From NCBI RefSeq assembly GCF_963678635.1, contig NC_087062.1, positions 23,704,177 through 23,768,176 on the forward strand: DNA of 64,000 bases. Reading direction: 5' to 3'. Shown piece by piece: positions 22,431 through 34,084 of the stretch (positions are counted from its first letter, which is position 1; every line of letters starts with the position of its first letter). This DNA comes from Symsagittifera roscoffensis. Lineage: Eukaryota > Xenacoelomorpha > Acoela > Convolutidae. The notes under the pieces are model-generated. The model was given only the letters and a program-made list of their open reading frames with translations. It was not told the DNA's origin and did no database searches. A program made the position numbers and the translations under genes.

Positions 22431-22565
22431 ATCCCGCTCAAAACCGCTCAAGATATGAGCGGGTTGAGCGGCTTTTCAGCAAGATTTGAGCGGTTTCAGC
22501 GGTTTTGGCGGTTTGGGCGTTTTTTTTTTGGAAAAACCGCTCAAACCGCTCAAAAACCGCTCATT
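22431..22565. repeat. GAGCGGTTT/AACCGCTC hairpin block, unit 1
   Basis: Multiple direct copies of GAGCGGTTT or GAGCGGCTT are followed, after a run of T, by the complements AACCGCTCAAACCGCTC. A second short hairpin precedes it (CCGCTCAAAACCGCTC against GAGCGGGTTGAGCGG). The block looks like a 9-10 bp minisatellite that has folded back on itself. Confidence 0.65.
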
Positions 22566-23475
22566 TCTTGCGGTGATTTGCAACTCAAATGGAGGCTTTC
22601 CAGGCTTTTCGGGATCAGCACGATTCAAAAATTTTTAAGTCGGTCACCTCAACCTGGGTGACTGTTCCTTGCATGTACAACCTAGTACAACATCCCAAAC
22701 ACGTTCGTCTTTCTTCACAACAACGAACAATTACTGAAACTTATCATCAGTTCAATTGTGAAGCAGAACTGTTAAAATGAGAAAAACTTTGTTTAGTACA
22801 ACCCACGTTTCAATTACGCATGTCAAGATTAAATGAAGAAGTTTAAGCACTGAAATTACAAAAACTCAACTTTTAGTAAATATAGATCAATATTTCAACT
22901 CTTCCAAATATATCATGAAACTAAAGCAATTTTCTGATATTTTGATGGTTAAAAAAACAAAAACTTGCATCATAAAACAACTCTAATCTAGAAGAAACTT
23001 CAAAAAAAGTTATAAAATTGATTTGATTTGAAAACTTTTAAAACAGATTTCCATTTTTTCACATAAACCAACGACTAAGGTCTTCTGTCTTCAAAAAGCT
23101 TAATATATAAGCATTTGAGATGCAAGGTCAACGACAAAATGGACAAAAAAAAAGACAATAAATGATTATAACGGATTTTTTGTGCAAAACGTATGAATTA
23201 GAAACTGGGATAATAAATAAAGACTTTAATCGTGCAACATTTTTGTGCAAAATTTTTTGTGCAAAATTTATGAATTACAAATTCGGATTAAAAATATAGG
23301 TTTCATTTGATTATAATCAATTATAACCGTTTAAAGGTATTGTAAATTATCATAATCTGGTTTCAAAAAGAGAGAGTTTTGATTTTTAATTGACTAAATT
23401 CAATTTTTTTTCTCAATTTTGGCAAGACTGGCATATAATGCAATCGATTATTATCCTTTAAAACTGGATGCTGGC

Positions 23476-23724
23476 ATGCTAGCGAAAAATCCGGCGAATG
23501 AAACTTTAGCTGATATCAGTTTTCCGGACGAAAGCGACATAAGTCGCTACTTTGCGGGGCTCAGAAACTTCTGTGCGACTGTGAAACTTCGAACAGGTAA
23601 TCTTCTTCGCCTGACCTATTTGCGCTTAAGTCGTGCTTCTAAAACGCGAATTTGCGCAACTCTAAAACACTTGTGTGACTGCGAAATTTCGGCTCGCTTT
23701 GTCCCCTTCGCGCACATGTATTGA
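23476..23724 (+). CDS. Hypothetical ORF in array II unit 2, paralogue of 22149-22397
   Basis: Same frame as the ORF at 22149-22397, with the same stop position. In-frame sequence extends upstream to 23419. Substitutions relative to the other copy include a change of NY to SD after the ISFPDE segment, and Leu to Arg in the LLRLTYLRLS segment. No known domain or signal peptide is visible. Confidence 0.2.
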   Translation: MLAKNPANETLADISFPDESDISRYFAGLRNFCATVKLRTGNLLRLTYLRLSRASKTRICATLKHLCDCEISARFVPFAHMY

Positions 23725-23756
23725 GCTCAAGTTGCGATTTTCGTCACCCGGGTCGA

Positions 23757-23893
23757 GATATGAGCGGTTTGAGCGGCTTTTCAGCAAGATTTGAGCGGTT
23801 TCAGCGGTTTTGGCGGTTTGGGCGTTTTTTTTTTTGGAAAAACCGCTCAAACCGCTCAAATATTGTTTAAAAAACCGCTCAAAAACCGCTCAT
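23757..23893. repeat. GAGCGGTTT/AACCGCTC hairpin block, unit 2
   Basis: Counterpart of the block in unit 1. The first inverted arm is missing and an extra ATTGTTTAAAA segment separates the CCGCTC copies. The fold-back potential is retained, so the structure has rearranged while keeping its symmetry. Confidence 0.6.
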
Positions 23894-24229
23894 TTCTTGC
23901 GGTGATTTGCAACTCAAATGGAGGCTTTCCGGCCCTTTCGGGACCAGCACGATTCAAAAAATTTTAAGTCGGTCACCTCAACCTGGGTGACTGTTCCTTG
24001 CATGTACAACCTAGTACAACATCCCAAACACGTTCGTCTTTCTTCACAACAACGAACAATTACTGAAACTTATCATCAGTTCAATTGTGAAGCAGAACTG
24101 TTAAAATGAGAAAAACTTTGTTTAGTACAACCCACGTTTCAATTACGCATGTCAAGATTAAATGAAGAAGTTTAAGCACTGAAATTACAAAAACTCAACT
24201 TTTAGTAAACAAATTAACTTGGTTGGGGT

Positions 24230-24481
24230 ATGAAATCGATCAAATTAGTCATCGAAAAAACTGACTTCATATTTGAAATGACCCTACAAGCTCAAAATGT
24301 TAAGGCCTTTTATGAAGCAATGAGTCTTATCCAAAAACAAATCACATTCGCGAAAATTAAGTGTGAATTCAGCATGTCGCTAAAAATTGAAGAAAAAAAA
24401 CGAGATGGGACAAGGCAAATAACAAGGATTTCAAAAATTCTACAAATTATTGCGAATATAACAAGTGTATATCCCGTATAA
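24230..24481 (+). CDS. Hypothetical 83-residue ORF in single-copy sequence
   Basis: An open frame begins MKSIKLVIEK, is charged and mixed in composition and ends SVYPV. Unlike its neighbours it lies outside the repeat units, in a short single-copy stretch between arrays II and III. No family is recognised. It could be an exon, a retroelement fragment or chance. Confidence 0.25.
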   Translation: MKSIKLVIEKTDFIFEMTLQAQNVKAFYEAMSLIQKQITFAKIKCEFSMSLKIEEKKRDGTRQITRISKILQIIANITSVYPV

Positions 24482-24514
24482 AACATGTAATTGAAAATCA
24501 AATCTGATGACCGT

Positions 24515-24765
24515 TAAGTCACATATTTTTCAAGTCTGCATCAGATCTGTAGCATGTCTAAAATAACCCTGTGCAGAGCTCATTCACGCCTGCAGCAGAT
24601 CGGATAATTAACGGGTTGAGCAAGTCTGAGCAGGTCTGCTTCAGATCTGACTCAGATCTGATTCAGACCTTCTGACTCAGATCTACTCAGACTTGTATCA
24701 TATCTGCGCAGATATGCATCAGATTTTCACAGGCATGCACCACGTCTGCACAGTAATCACTCACC
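24515..24765. repeat. CAGATCTG minisatellite, 10-11 bp period
   Basis: Some 20 imperfect copies of a 10-11 bp unit based on CAGATCTG(A/C)NT occur, densest at 24,620-24,760 (AGATCTGACTCAGATCTGAT). Since CAGATCTG is its own reverse complement, the tract is also palindromic. A short relic occurs in array III units 3 and 4 (about 30,535-30,590 and 32,828-32,880). Confidence 0.7.
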
Positions 24766-25876
24766 TTGCATAAGAGCTCGTCTTGCCTTTATAACTCAAA
24801 AGCAGTCTTTGTAACCTTATAATCAAAATAGGATAGAATGCGAAGCTCACAATTTCATTCAATCATAAGAACAATCAGTCGCACTACAAACACAATTTAC
24901 TATGCCTTTGCCACAAATAAAAATGTTTTCGAGACAAAAATTATCGCACATTTACATGAATAACAGTTTTGAAAATTGTTGATTTGTTTTTGAATGTTTA
25001 TTTTTTTCAATTTTTCTCTGCCATTATTCCTTTAATTGATGAAATTCTGTCCTCTCCGTGGGGTCTTGCTTCAGCTTCTCCGCGTCAATTAGCTTGTTGT
25101 CGCAGCCGCCAAAAGATTCCTCAAAAAGAACAAACTAAGAATTTATTCAATCTAACTTAAAAAAGATGAAATTAATTAAGCTCTTGGAAATGTAACTGCA
25201 CAATACGTTTTACTGTTTTTGGCTCACGAAAAAAATTGAAAGAGAAAAGAAATTCTAGGATTTTTTCAAAAAACATCAAATATAGTGTGACTATAACACA
25301 TTCCAACGTTCTTTAAATTTCTAAATGAAAGTAGTGATAGTGAAACTTTTGCAAATTGAATCGCCCCATGAAACTACGAAAAAGATTTGGTCTGAGTACT
25401 TGGCTTCAATATTAACGGTTTTTAAAATTTAGGTTTTCTGCGGTTAACTTCGAATTTTTGCGGTTTGTTTGCTGTTTGAAACAACCAGAAACGTTTAAAA
25501 GTATCGTTGCTTGATTAACTTGCTCAAGAAAATCTTATTGATTTTTTTGCAAAACGATTTGGTCCAAAAGTCAACCTGATATTTTCAATTAGAAGCTTCC
25601 ATAAAAGAAAATGAGGTACAATTTTTGTATTTGGATCTCAAAAACCTTGATGTATCTCTCAGTTGAAAATCATGATTCTGAAAGCTATAAAGGCAGCTTT
25701 TTGCTATTGTTTTTTTTCAGCATTTCAAAAGTTAAACAGGAACCATTTCTCATAATTGCACCCAAATTTATATCAATTGAATTGAGGAAAAAATCTCCCA
25801 ACTGATCTTCAGTCACGTCAATATCTCAGTTTATTAGTTAAAACTGTTTTGTGCTGCGAAAATTATACGAAATACC

Positions 25877-25949
25877 ATGAAAATTATAAGCACGTTGACA
25901 AAAGATACAGCGAGTATTGTGCGTTTACTTTTACTTGCGTTGTGCAGAG
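25877..25949 (+). CDS. Possible leader (signal peptide-like) exon, array III unit 1
   Basis: ATG opens 24 codons plus one base and ends CAGAG|GTGAGT, a near-ideal splice donor. The peptide begins MKIISTLTKD and ends VRLLLLALCR: a charged start and then a hydrophobic core, like a signal peptide. A plausible acceptor (TTCTTAATCTTTCAG, ending 26455) would add only about seven codons before a stop, so the downstream exon is not known. Conservation in four tandem copies is partly due to their recent duplication. Confidence 0.3.
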
Positions 25950-26768
25950 GTGAGTCATGTCTGTTTTTTTTGTGCATGTCTGCGGACCTGGATCTATTTA
26001 CTCCTGTTTATAGTAAATAAAGCTGACCAGATCTGGTCTATATGCAATTAATTGGTACGGGATCTTTATTACACTAACAGACCAACTCGGAAAAAAATTG
26101 ATGTGAGCTACCAACGCAAAAAGCGCAACAAGAAGTCGAAAACAAAACATTATGAGCAACAACTTTTTAGCGTCTAGATTTTTGAACACACAATATTATT
26201 AAACTATTTACTACATTAATATTAAACTAACGAGCAAAAAATTATCAGCTGTTGTTTGAGTCTGTGAGTATTTCTAAAAACATTTGTTAGACATTTCTTA
26301 AGCATTTGTTAGGCATTCGTTGTGTCAATCTAACCGAACATAAAGCAGTCATTTTGCCTTCAATTAACAAAATTTCAAACAAGACAATGCAATCAATATT
26401 CATTAGGTCGGCGGATAAAACACACAATTTGACTAATATGTTCTTAATCTTTCAGCAATTTCATCTGAAAATAATTAATTCACGCCGAAGCACATTAGTC
26501 AATTATCTTTTTTGAAAAATTTTATGATAGGCGATTCGTTGTTTACAAAGAATTCGCTTTGGCTTGAGAGCCAAAATTCAAAGACTATTTAAAATGGCAG
26601 TGAGTTCCATCACTAACTCGATCTCGCGGCAAGATTGCAGAATATCATGCGTTCAGAATCCTAGTATGCAAAATATGCGAATCCACAGTCGTAAACAGGA
26701 TAATTTTTTCTGAGTAATCCGGAAATCTCATACTTTGCTGAAAATTTAAAATCCTTTCGGATTGCAAA

Positions 26769-26776
26769 TATAAAAG
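26769..26776 (+). promoter_or_regulatory. TATAAAAG box in array III units (also 29042, 31340)
   Basis: ATATAAAAGCCCAC occurs at the same place in units 1-3. It is followed about 25-30 bp later by CTCAAATCAACGC, a reasonable distance for a start site. Unit 4 has TTTAAAAG. There is no evidence of transcription beyond the motif. Confidence 0.25.
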
Positions 26777-27208
26777 CCCACACAATTGTGGCTCAAATCA
26801 ACGCAAAAATATCGCACTCAAGACGACTAGCGAGAACTAATCCGGCAGAAAAAACAGAGGAGGGCAGCTGTTAGAAGCAACTTTCATCACACACCAGTTG
26901 AAACTAAAACCAAAGCTTGTCCGAGAGAGAAAAAACTGACGACCGTGAAGGCGAAGATAAATGACGCTTCAAAGTTATCGGATATTTGCTCAATAGACAT
27001 GATTGAGAAACAATAAAGACAGAATTGTGCAACAACTTAGCCTATTCCACTCTAACTTTTTAGCTGGGCTCAAGAAAAAGGACCCAAATCTGGTCCCAAT
27101 GAAAGCAGTGATCTTTGCATAGGAAAAAACAGCATTCAGAAAACTGGTAACCTACATAAACTAATTCTGGGATTACAATCTACTCATAAATGATTGCCTT
27201 ACAGTTTT

Positions 27209-29496
27209 GAAAATTGTTAATTTAATTTTGAATGTTAAATTATCTCAATTTTTCTCTGCCATTTTTCCTTTATTTGATGAAAATCTGTCCTCTCCGGTGG
27301 TTCTTGCTTCAGCTTCTCTGCGTCAATTAGCTTGTTGTCAGAGCCGCCAAAAGTTCCTCAAAAAGAACAAACTAAGAATTTATTCTATCTAACTTGAAAA
27401 AGTTGAAATTAAATACACTCTTGACACTCTTGGAAATGTATCTGCACAATACGTTTTACTGTTTTTGGCTTACGGAAAAACTTAAAATAGAAAAGAAATT
27501 CTAGGATTTTTTCAAAAAACATCAAATATATTGTGACTATAACACATTCCAACGTTCTTTAAATTTCTAAATGAAAGTAGTGATAGTAAAACTTTTGCAA
27601 ATTGAATCACCCTATGAAACTACTCGAAACATTTCAAAACTTTTCTCCAAAATGATTTGGTCTAAGTACTTGGCTTCAATATTAACGGTTTTCAAAATTT
27701 AGGTTTTCTGCGGTTAACTTAGATTTTTGCGGTTTGTTTGCTGTTTGAAACAACCAGAAACGTTTTAAAGTATCGTTGCTTGATTAACTTGCACAAGAAA
27801 ATCTTATTGATTTTTTTGCAAAACGATTTGGTCCAAAAGCCAACCTGAATTTTTCAATTAGAAGCTTCCATAAAAGAAAATGAGGTACAATTATTGTATT
27901 TGGATCTCAAAAATCTTGATGTATCTCTCAGTTGGAAATCATGATTCTGAAAGCTATAAAGGCAGCTTTTTGCTATTGTTTTCATTTTTTTCAGCATTTC
28001 AAAAGTTAAACAGCAACCATTTCTCATAATTGCACCCAAATTTAGATCAATTGAATTGAGGAAATAATCTCCCAACTATCTTCAGTCACGTCAATATCTC
28101 AGTTTAATTGTTAAAACTGTCTTGTGCTGCGAAAATTATACGAAATGCCATGAAAATTATAAGCACGTTGACAAAAGATACAGCAAGTATTGTGCGTTTA
28201 CTTTTACTTGCGTTGTGCAGAGGTGAGTCATGTCTGTTTTTTTTGTGCATGTCTGCGGACCTGGATCTATTTACTCCTGTTTATAGTAAATAAAGCTGAC
28301 CAGATCTGGTCTATATGCAATTAATTGGTACGGGATCTTTATTACACTAACAGACCAACTCGGAAAAAAATTGATGTGAGCTACCAACGCAAAAGCGCAA
28401 CAAGAAGTCGAAAACAAAACATTATGAGCAACAACTTTTTAGCGTCTAGATTTTTGAACACACAATATTATTAAACTATTTACTACATTAATATTAAACT
28501 AACGAGCAAAAAATTATCAGCTGTTGTTTGAGTCTGTGAGTATTTCTAAAAACATTTGTTAGACATTTCTTAAGCATTTGTTAGGCATTCGTTGTGTCAA
28601 TCTAACCGAACATAAAGCAGTCATTTTGCCTTCAATTAACAAAATTTTAAACAAGACAATGCAATCAATATTCATTAGGTCGGCGGATAAAACACACAAT
28701 TTGACTAATATGTTCTTAATCTTTCAGCAATTTCATCTGAAAATAATTAATTCACGCCGAAGCACATTAGTCAATTATCTTTTTTGAAAAATTTTATGAT
28801 AGGCGATTCGTTGTTTACAAAGAATTCGCTTTGGCTTGAGAGCCAAAATTCAAAGACTATTTAAAATGGCAGTGAGTTCCATCACTAACTCGATCTCGCG
28901 GCAAGATTGCAGAATATCATGCGTTCAGAATCCTAGTATGCAAAATATGCGAATCCACAGTCGTAAACAGGATAATTTTTTCTGAGTAATCCGGAAATCT
29001 CATACGTTGCTGAAAATTTTAAAATCCTTTCGGATTGCAAATATAAAAGCCCACAAAATTGTGGCTCAAATCAACGCAAAAATATCGCACTCAAGACGAC
29101 TAGCGAGAACTAATCCGGCAGAAAAAACAGAGGAGGGCAGCACAAACAAGACATGCTTTTAGAAGCAACTTTCATCACACACCAGTTGAAACTAAAACCA
29201 AAGCTTGTCCGAGAGAGAAAAAACTGACGACCGTGAAGGCGAAGATAAATGACTCTTCAAAGTTATCGGATATTTGCTCAATAGACATGATTGAGAAACA
29301 ATAAAGACAGAATTGTGCAACAACTTAGCCTATTCCACTCTAACTTTTTAGCTGGGCTCAAGAAAAAGGACCCAAATCTGGTCCCAATGAAAGCAGTGAT
29401 CTTTGCATAGGAAAAAGCAGCATTCAGAAAACTGGTAACCTACATAAACTAATTCTGGGATTACAATCTACTCATAAATGATTGCATTATAGTTTT
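27209..29496 (+). repeat. Array III unit 2 (2288 bp)
   Basis: Very similar to unit 1 from about 27.3 kb onward and to unit 3. The 61-codon frame at its start (27207-27392) is repeated in units 3 and 4. That frame has no family features and is probably non-coding. Confidence 0.85.
28150..28222 (+). CDS. Possible leader exon, array III unit 2
   Basis: Same 73-bp open segment and donor as in unit 1, with an identical peptide. A synonymous difference is seen (GCA for GCG in the TAS segment). It has no assigned downstream exon. Confidence 0.3.
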
Positions 29497-31794
29497 GAAA
29501 ATTGTTAATTTAATTTTGAATGTTAAATTATCTCAATTTTTCTCTGCCATTTTTCCTTTATTTGATGAAAATCTGTCCTCTCCGGTGGTTCTTGCTTCAG
29601 CTTCTCTGCGTCAATTAGCTTGTTGTCAGAGCCGCCAAAAGTTCCTCAAAAAGAACAAACTAAGAATTTATTCTATGTAACTTGAAAAAGTTGAAATTAA
29701 ATACACTCTTGGAAATGTATCTGCACAATACGTTTTACTGTTTTTGGCTTACGAAAAAACTTAAAATAGAAAAGAAATTCTAGGATTTTTCCAAAAAACA
29801 TCAAATATATTGTGACTATAACACATTCCAACGTTCTTTAAATTTCTAAATGAAAGTAGTGATAGTAAAACTTTTGCAAATTGAATCACCCTATGAAACT
29901 ACTCGAAACATTTCAAAACTTTTCTCCAAAATGATTTGGTCTGAGTACTTGGCTTCAATATTAACGGTTTTCAAAATTTAGGTTTTCTGCGGTTAACTTA
30001 GATTTTTGCGGTTTGTTTGCTGTTTGAAACAACCAGAAACGTTTTAAAGTATCGTTGCTTGATTAACTTGCACAAGAAAATCTTATTGATTTTTTTGCAA
30101 AACGATTTGGTCCAAAAGCCAACCTGAATTTTTCAATTAGAAGCTTCCATAAAAGAAAATGAGGTACAATTATTGTATTTGGATCTCAAAAACCTTGATG
30201 TATCTCTCAGTTGAAAATCATGATTCTGAAAGCTATAAAGGCAGCTTTTTGCTATTGTTTTCATTTTTTTTCAGCATTTCAAAAGTTAAACAGGAACCAT
30301 TTCTCATAATTGCACCCAAATTTAGATCAATTGAATTGAGGAAATAATCTCCCAACTATCTTCAGTCACGTCAATATCTCAGTTTAAATGTTAAAACTGT
30401 CTTGTGCTGCGAAAATTATACGAAATGCCATGGAAATTATAAGCACGTTGACAAAAGATAAAGCGAGTATTGTGCGTTTACTTTTACTTGCGTTGTGCAG
30501 AGGTGAGTCATGTCTGATTTATTTTGTGCATGTCTCTTTGATCTGATCTGAGCAGACCTGAACTAGATCTGTGCGGACCTGGATCTATTTACTCCAGCTA
30601 TAGTAAATAAAGCTAACCAGATCTGGTCTATATGCAATTAATTGGTACAGGATCTTTATTACACTAACAGACCAACTCGGAAAAAAATTGATGTGAGCTA
30701 CCAACGCAAAAGCGCAACAAGAAATCGAAAACAAAACATTATGAGCAACAGTTTTTTAGCGTCTAGATTTTTGAACACACAATAAAGCAAATATTAAACT
30801 AACGAGCAAAAATTATCAGCTATTGTTTGAGCCTGTGAGTATTTCTAAAAACATTTGTTAGACATTTCTTAAGCATTTTTTAGGCATTCGTTGTGTCAAT
30901 CTAACCGAACATAAAGCAGTCATTTCGCCTTCAATTAACATAAACTCAAACAAGACAATGCAATCAATATTCATTAGGTCGGCGGATAAAACACACAATT
31001 TGACTAATATGTTCTTAATCTTTCAGCAATTTCATCTGAAAATAATTAATTCACGCCGAAGCAGCTTATCCGACCATCTTTTTTGAAAACTTTATGATAG
31101 GCGATTCGTTGTTTACAAAGAATTCGCTTTGGCTTGAGAGCCAAAATTCAAAGACTATTTAAAATGGCAGTGAGTTCCATCACTAACTCGATCTCGCGGC
31201 AAGATTGCAGAATATCATGCGTTCAGAATCCTAGTATGCAAAATATGCGAATCCACAGTCGTAAACAGGATAATTTTTTCTGAGTAATCCGGAAATCTCA
31301 TACGTTGCTGAAAATTTTAAAATCCTTTCGGATTGCAAATATAAAAGCCCACAAAATTGTGGCTCAAATCAACGCAAAAATATCGCACTCAAGACGACTA
31401 GCGAGAACTAATCCGGCAGAAAAAACAGAGGAGGGCAGCACAAACAAGACATGCTGTTAGAAGCAACTTTCATCACACACCAGTTGAAACTAAAACCAAA
31501 GCTTGTCCGAGAGAGAAAAAACTGACGACCGTGAAGGCGAAGACAAATGACTCTTCAAAGTTATCGGATATTTGCTCAATAGACATGATTGAGAAACAAT
31601 AAAGACAGAATTGTGCAACAACTTAGCCTATTCCACTCTAACTTTTTAGCTGGGCTCAAGAAAAAGGACCCAAATCTGGTCCCAATGAAAGCAGTGATCT
31701 TTGCATAGGAAAAAGCAGCATTCAGAAAACTGGTAACCTACATAAACTAATTCTGGGATTACAATCTACTCATAAATGATTGCATTATAGTTTT
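29497..31794 (+). repeat. Array III unit 3 (2298 bp)
   Basis: Shares with unit 4 an extra GATCTGATCTGAGCAGACCT segment after the leader exon, loss of a stretch near 30,785, and a CAGCTTATCCGACC variant near 31,065. Units 3 and 4 are therefore sister copies, as units 1 and 2 appear to be. Confidence 0.85.
30430..30502 (+). CDS. Possible leader exon, array III unit 3
   Basis: Same 73-bp segment, with Lys2 changed to Glu and Thr11 to Lys. The hydrophobic LLLLALCR end and the GTGAGT donor are unchanged. Confidence 0.3.
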
Positions 31795-34084
31795 GAAAAT
31801 TGTTAATTTAATTTTGAATGTTAAATTATCTCAATTTTTCTCTGCCATTTTTCCTTTATTTGATGAAAATCTGTCCTCTCCGGTGGTTCTTGCTTCAGCT
31901 TCTCTGCGTCAATTAGCTTGTTGTCAGAGCCGCCAAAAGTTCCTCAAAAAGAACAAACTAAGAATTTATTCTATCTAACTTGAAAAAGTTGAAATTAAAT
32001 ACACTCTTGGAAATGTATCTGCACAATACGTTTTACTGTTTTTGGCTTACGAAAAAACTTAAAATAGAAAAGAAATTCTAGGATTTTTTCAAAAAACATC
32101 AAATATATTGTGACTATAACACATTCCAACGTTCTTTAAATTTCTAAATGAAAATAGTGATAGTAAAACTTTTGCAAATTGAATCACCCTATGAAACTAC
32201 TCGAAACATTTCAAAACTTTTCTCCAAAATGATTTGGTATGAGTACTTGGCTTCAATATTAACGGTTTTCAAAATTTAGGTTTTCTGCGGTTAACTTAGA
32301 TTTTTGCGGTTTGTTTGCTGTTTGAAACAACCAGAAACGTTTTAAAGTATCGTTGCTTGATTAACTTGCACAAGAAAATCTTATTGATTTTTTTGCAAAA
32401 CGATTTGGTCCAAAAGCCAACCTGAATTTTTCAATTAGAAGCTTCCATAAAAGAAAATGAGGTACAATTATTGTATTTGGATCTCAAAAACCTTGATGTA
32501 TCTCTCAGTTGAAAATCATGATTCTGAAAGCTATAAAGGCATCTTTTTGCTATTGTTTTCATTTTTTTCAGCATTTCAAAAGTTAAACAGGAACCATTTC
32601 TCATAATTGCACCCAAATTTAGATCAATTGAATTGAGGAAATAATCTCCCAACTATCTTCAGTCACGTCAATATCTCAGTTTAATTGTTAAAACTGTCTT
32701 GTGCTGCGAAAATTATACGAAATGCCATGGAAATTATAAGCACGTTGACAAAAGATAAAGCGAGTATTGTGCGTTTACTTTTACTTGCGTTGTGCAGAGG
32801 TGAGTCATGTCTGATTTATTTTGTGCATGTCTCTTTGATCTGATCTGAGCAGACCTGAACTAGATCTGTGCGGACCTGGATCTATTTACTCCAGCTATAG
32901 TAAATAAAGCTAACCAGATCTGGTCTATATGCAATTAATTGGTACAGGATCTTTATTACACTAACAGACCAACTCGGAAAAAAATTGATGTGAGCTACCA
33001 ACGCAAAAGCGCAACAAGAAATCGAAAACAAAACATTATGAGCAACAGTTTTTTAGCGTCTAGATTTTTGAACACACAATAAAGCAAATATTAAACTAAC
33101 GAGCAAAAATTATCAGCTATTGTTTGAGCCTGTGAGTATTTCTAAAAACATTTGTTAGACATTTCTTAAGCATTTTTTAGGCATTCGTTGTGTCAATCTA
33201 ACCGAACATAAAGCAGTCATTTCGCCTTCAATTAACATAAACTCAAACAAGACAATGCAATCAATATTCATTAGGTCGGCGGATAAAACACACAATTTGA
33301 CTAATATGTTCTTAATCTTTCAGCAATTTCATCTGAAAATAATTAATTCACGCCGAAGCAGCTTATCCGACCATCTTTTTTGAAAACTTTATGATAGGCG
33401 AGTCGTTGTTTACAAGGATTCAATTTGGCTTGAGAGCCAAAATTCAAAGACTATTTAAAATATGGCAGTGAGTTCCATCGCTAACTCGATCTCGCCGCGA
33501 GATTGCAGGATATCATGCGTTCAGAATCCTAGTATGCAAAATATGCGAATCCACAATCGTAAAGAGAATGATTTTTTCTGAGTAACCCGGAACTCTTATA
33601 CTTTGCTGAAAAATATAAATGCCCATTGCAAATTTAAAAGCCCACAAAATTGTGCTCAAATCAACGCAATAATATCGCACTCAAGGCGAAGAGCGTGAAC
33701 TAATCCGGCAGAAAAACAGAGGAGGGCAGCGACGAGCACAAACGAGACATGCTGTTAGAAGCAACTTTCATCACACACCAGTTGAAACTAAAATCAAAGC
33801 TTATCCGAGAGAGAAAAAACTGACAACCGTGAAGGCGAAGATAAATGACGCTCCAAAGTTATCGGATATTTGCTCAATAGACATGACTGGTGAACAATAA
33901 AGACAGAATTGTGGAACAACTTAGCATTTTCCACTCTAACTTTTTTAGCAGGGCTCAAGAAAAAGGACCCAAATCTGGTTCCAATGAAAGCAGTGATCTT
34001 TGCATAGAAAAAAGCAGCACTCAGAAGACTGGTAACCTACATAAACTAATTCTGGGATTACAATCCACTCATAAATGATTGCAT
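31795..34084 (+). repeat. Array III unit 4
   Basis: Nearly identical to unit 3 up to about 33.4 kb, then clearly more diverged to its end at about 34,084. The TATAAAAG box is mutated to TTTAAAAG there. The last 0.65 kb may come from an older copy, which marks the unit as the array edge. An open 62-codon frame lies at 33890-34078. Confidence 0.8.
32727..32799 (+). CDS. Possible leader exon, array III unit 4
   Basis: Same 73-bp segment as unit 3 (MEIISTLTKDK start) with the same donor. Units 3 and 4 share their two changes, which fits their sister relation. Confidence 0.3.

Larger units (their letters stand above)
21581..22882 (+). repeat. Array II unit 1 (period 1316 bp)
   Basis: The unit runs from AACTCTTCCAAATATATCATG to the ACTCAACTTTTAGTAAA end and is repeated at 22897. 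Its first 100 bp are the tail of array I inner units. It then holds GATTATAAT motifs, an 82-codon open frame, a GAGCGGTTT hairpin block and a second short frame (22589-22780). Locally it is GC-richer than its surroundings (22.15-22.6 kb). Confidence 0.8.
22897..24209 (+). repeat. Array II unit 2
   Basis: A second copy, with about 1.3 kb of clear similarity to unit 1. Differences cluster in the hairpin block: one arm is lost and about 20 bp are gained before the last CCGCTC repeats. It ends with single-copy sequence at about 24,210. Confidence 0.8.
24971..27208 (+). repeat. Array III unit 1 (about 2.24 kb)
   Basis: Landmark GAAAATTGTT(A/G)ATTT recurs at 24971, 27209, 29497 and 31795, giving periods of 2238, 2288 and 2298 bp. 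Each unit holds a short frame at its start, a leader-like 24-codon stretch with a splice donor, a TATAAAAG box and a late segment with AATAAAG. No known protein is recognised. Unit 1 is the most diverged at its left end. Confidence 0.85.
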
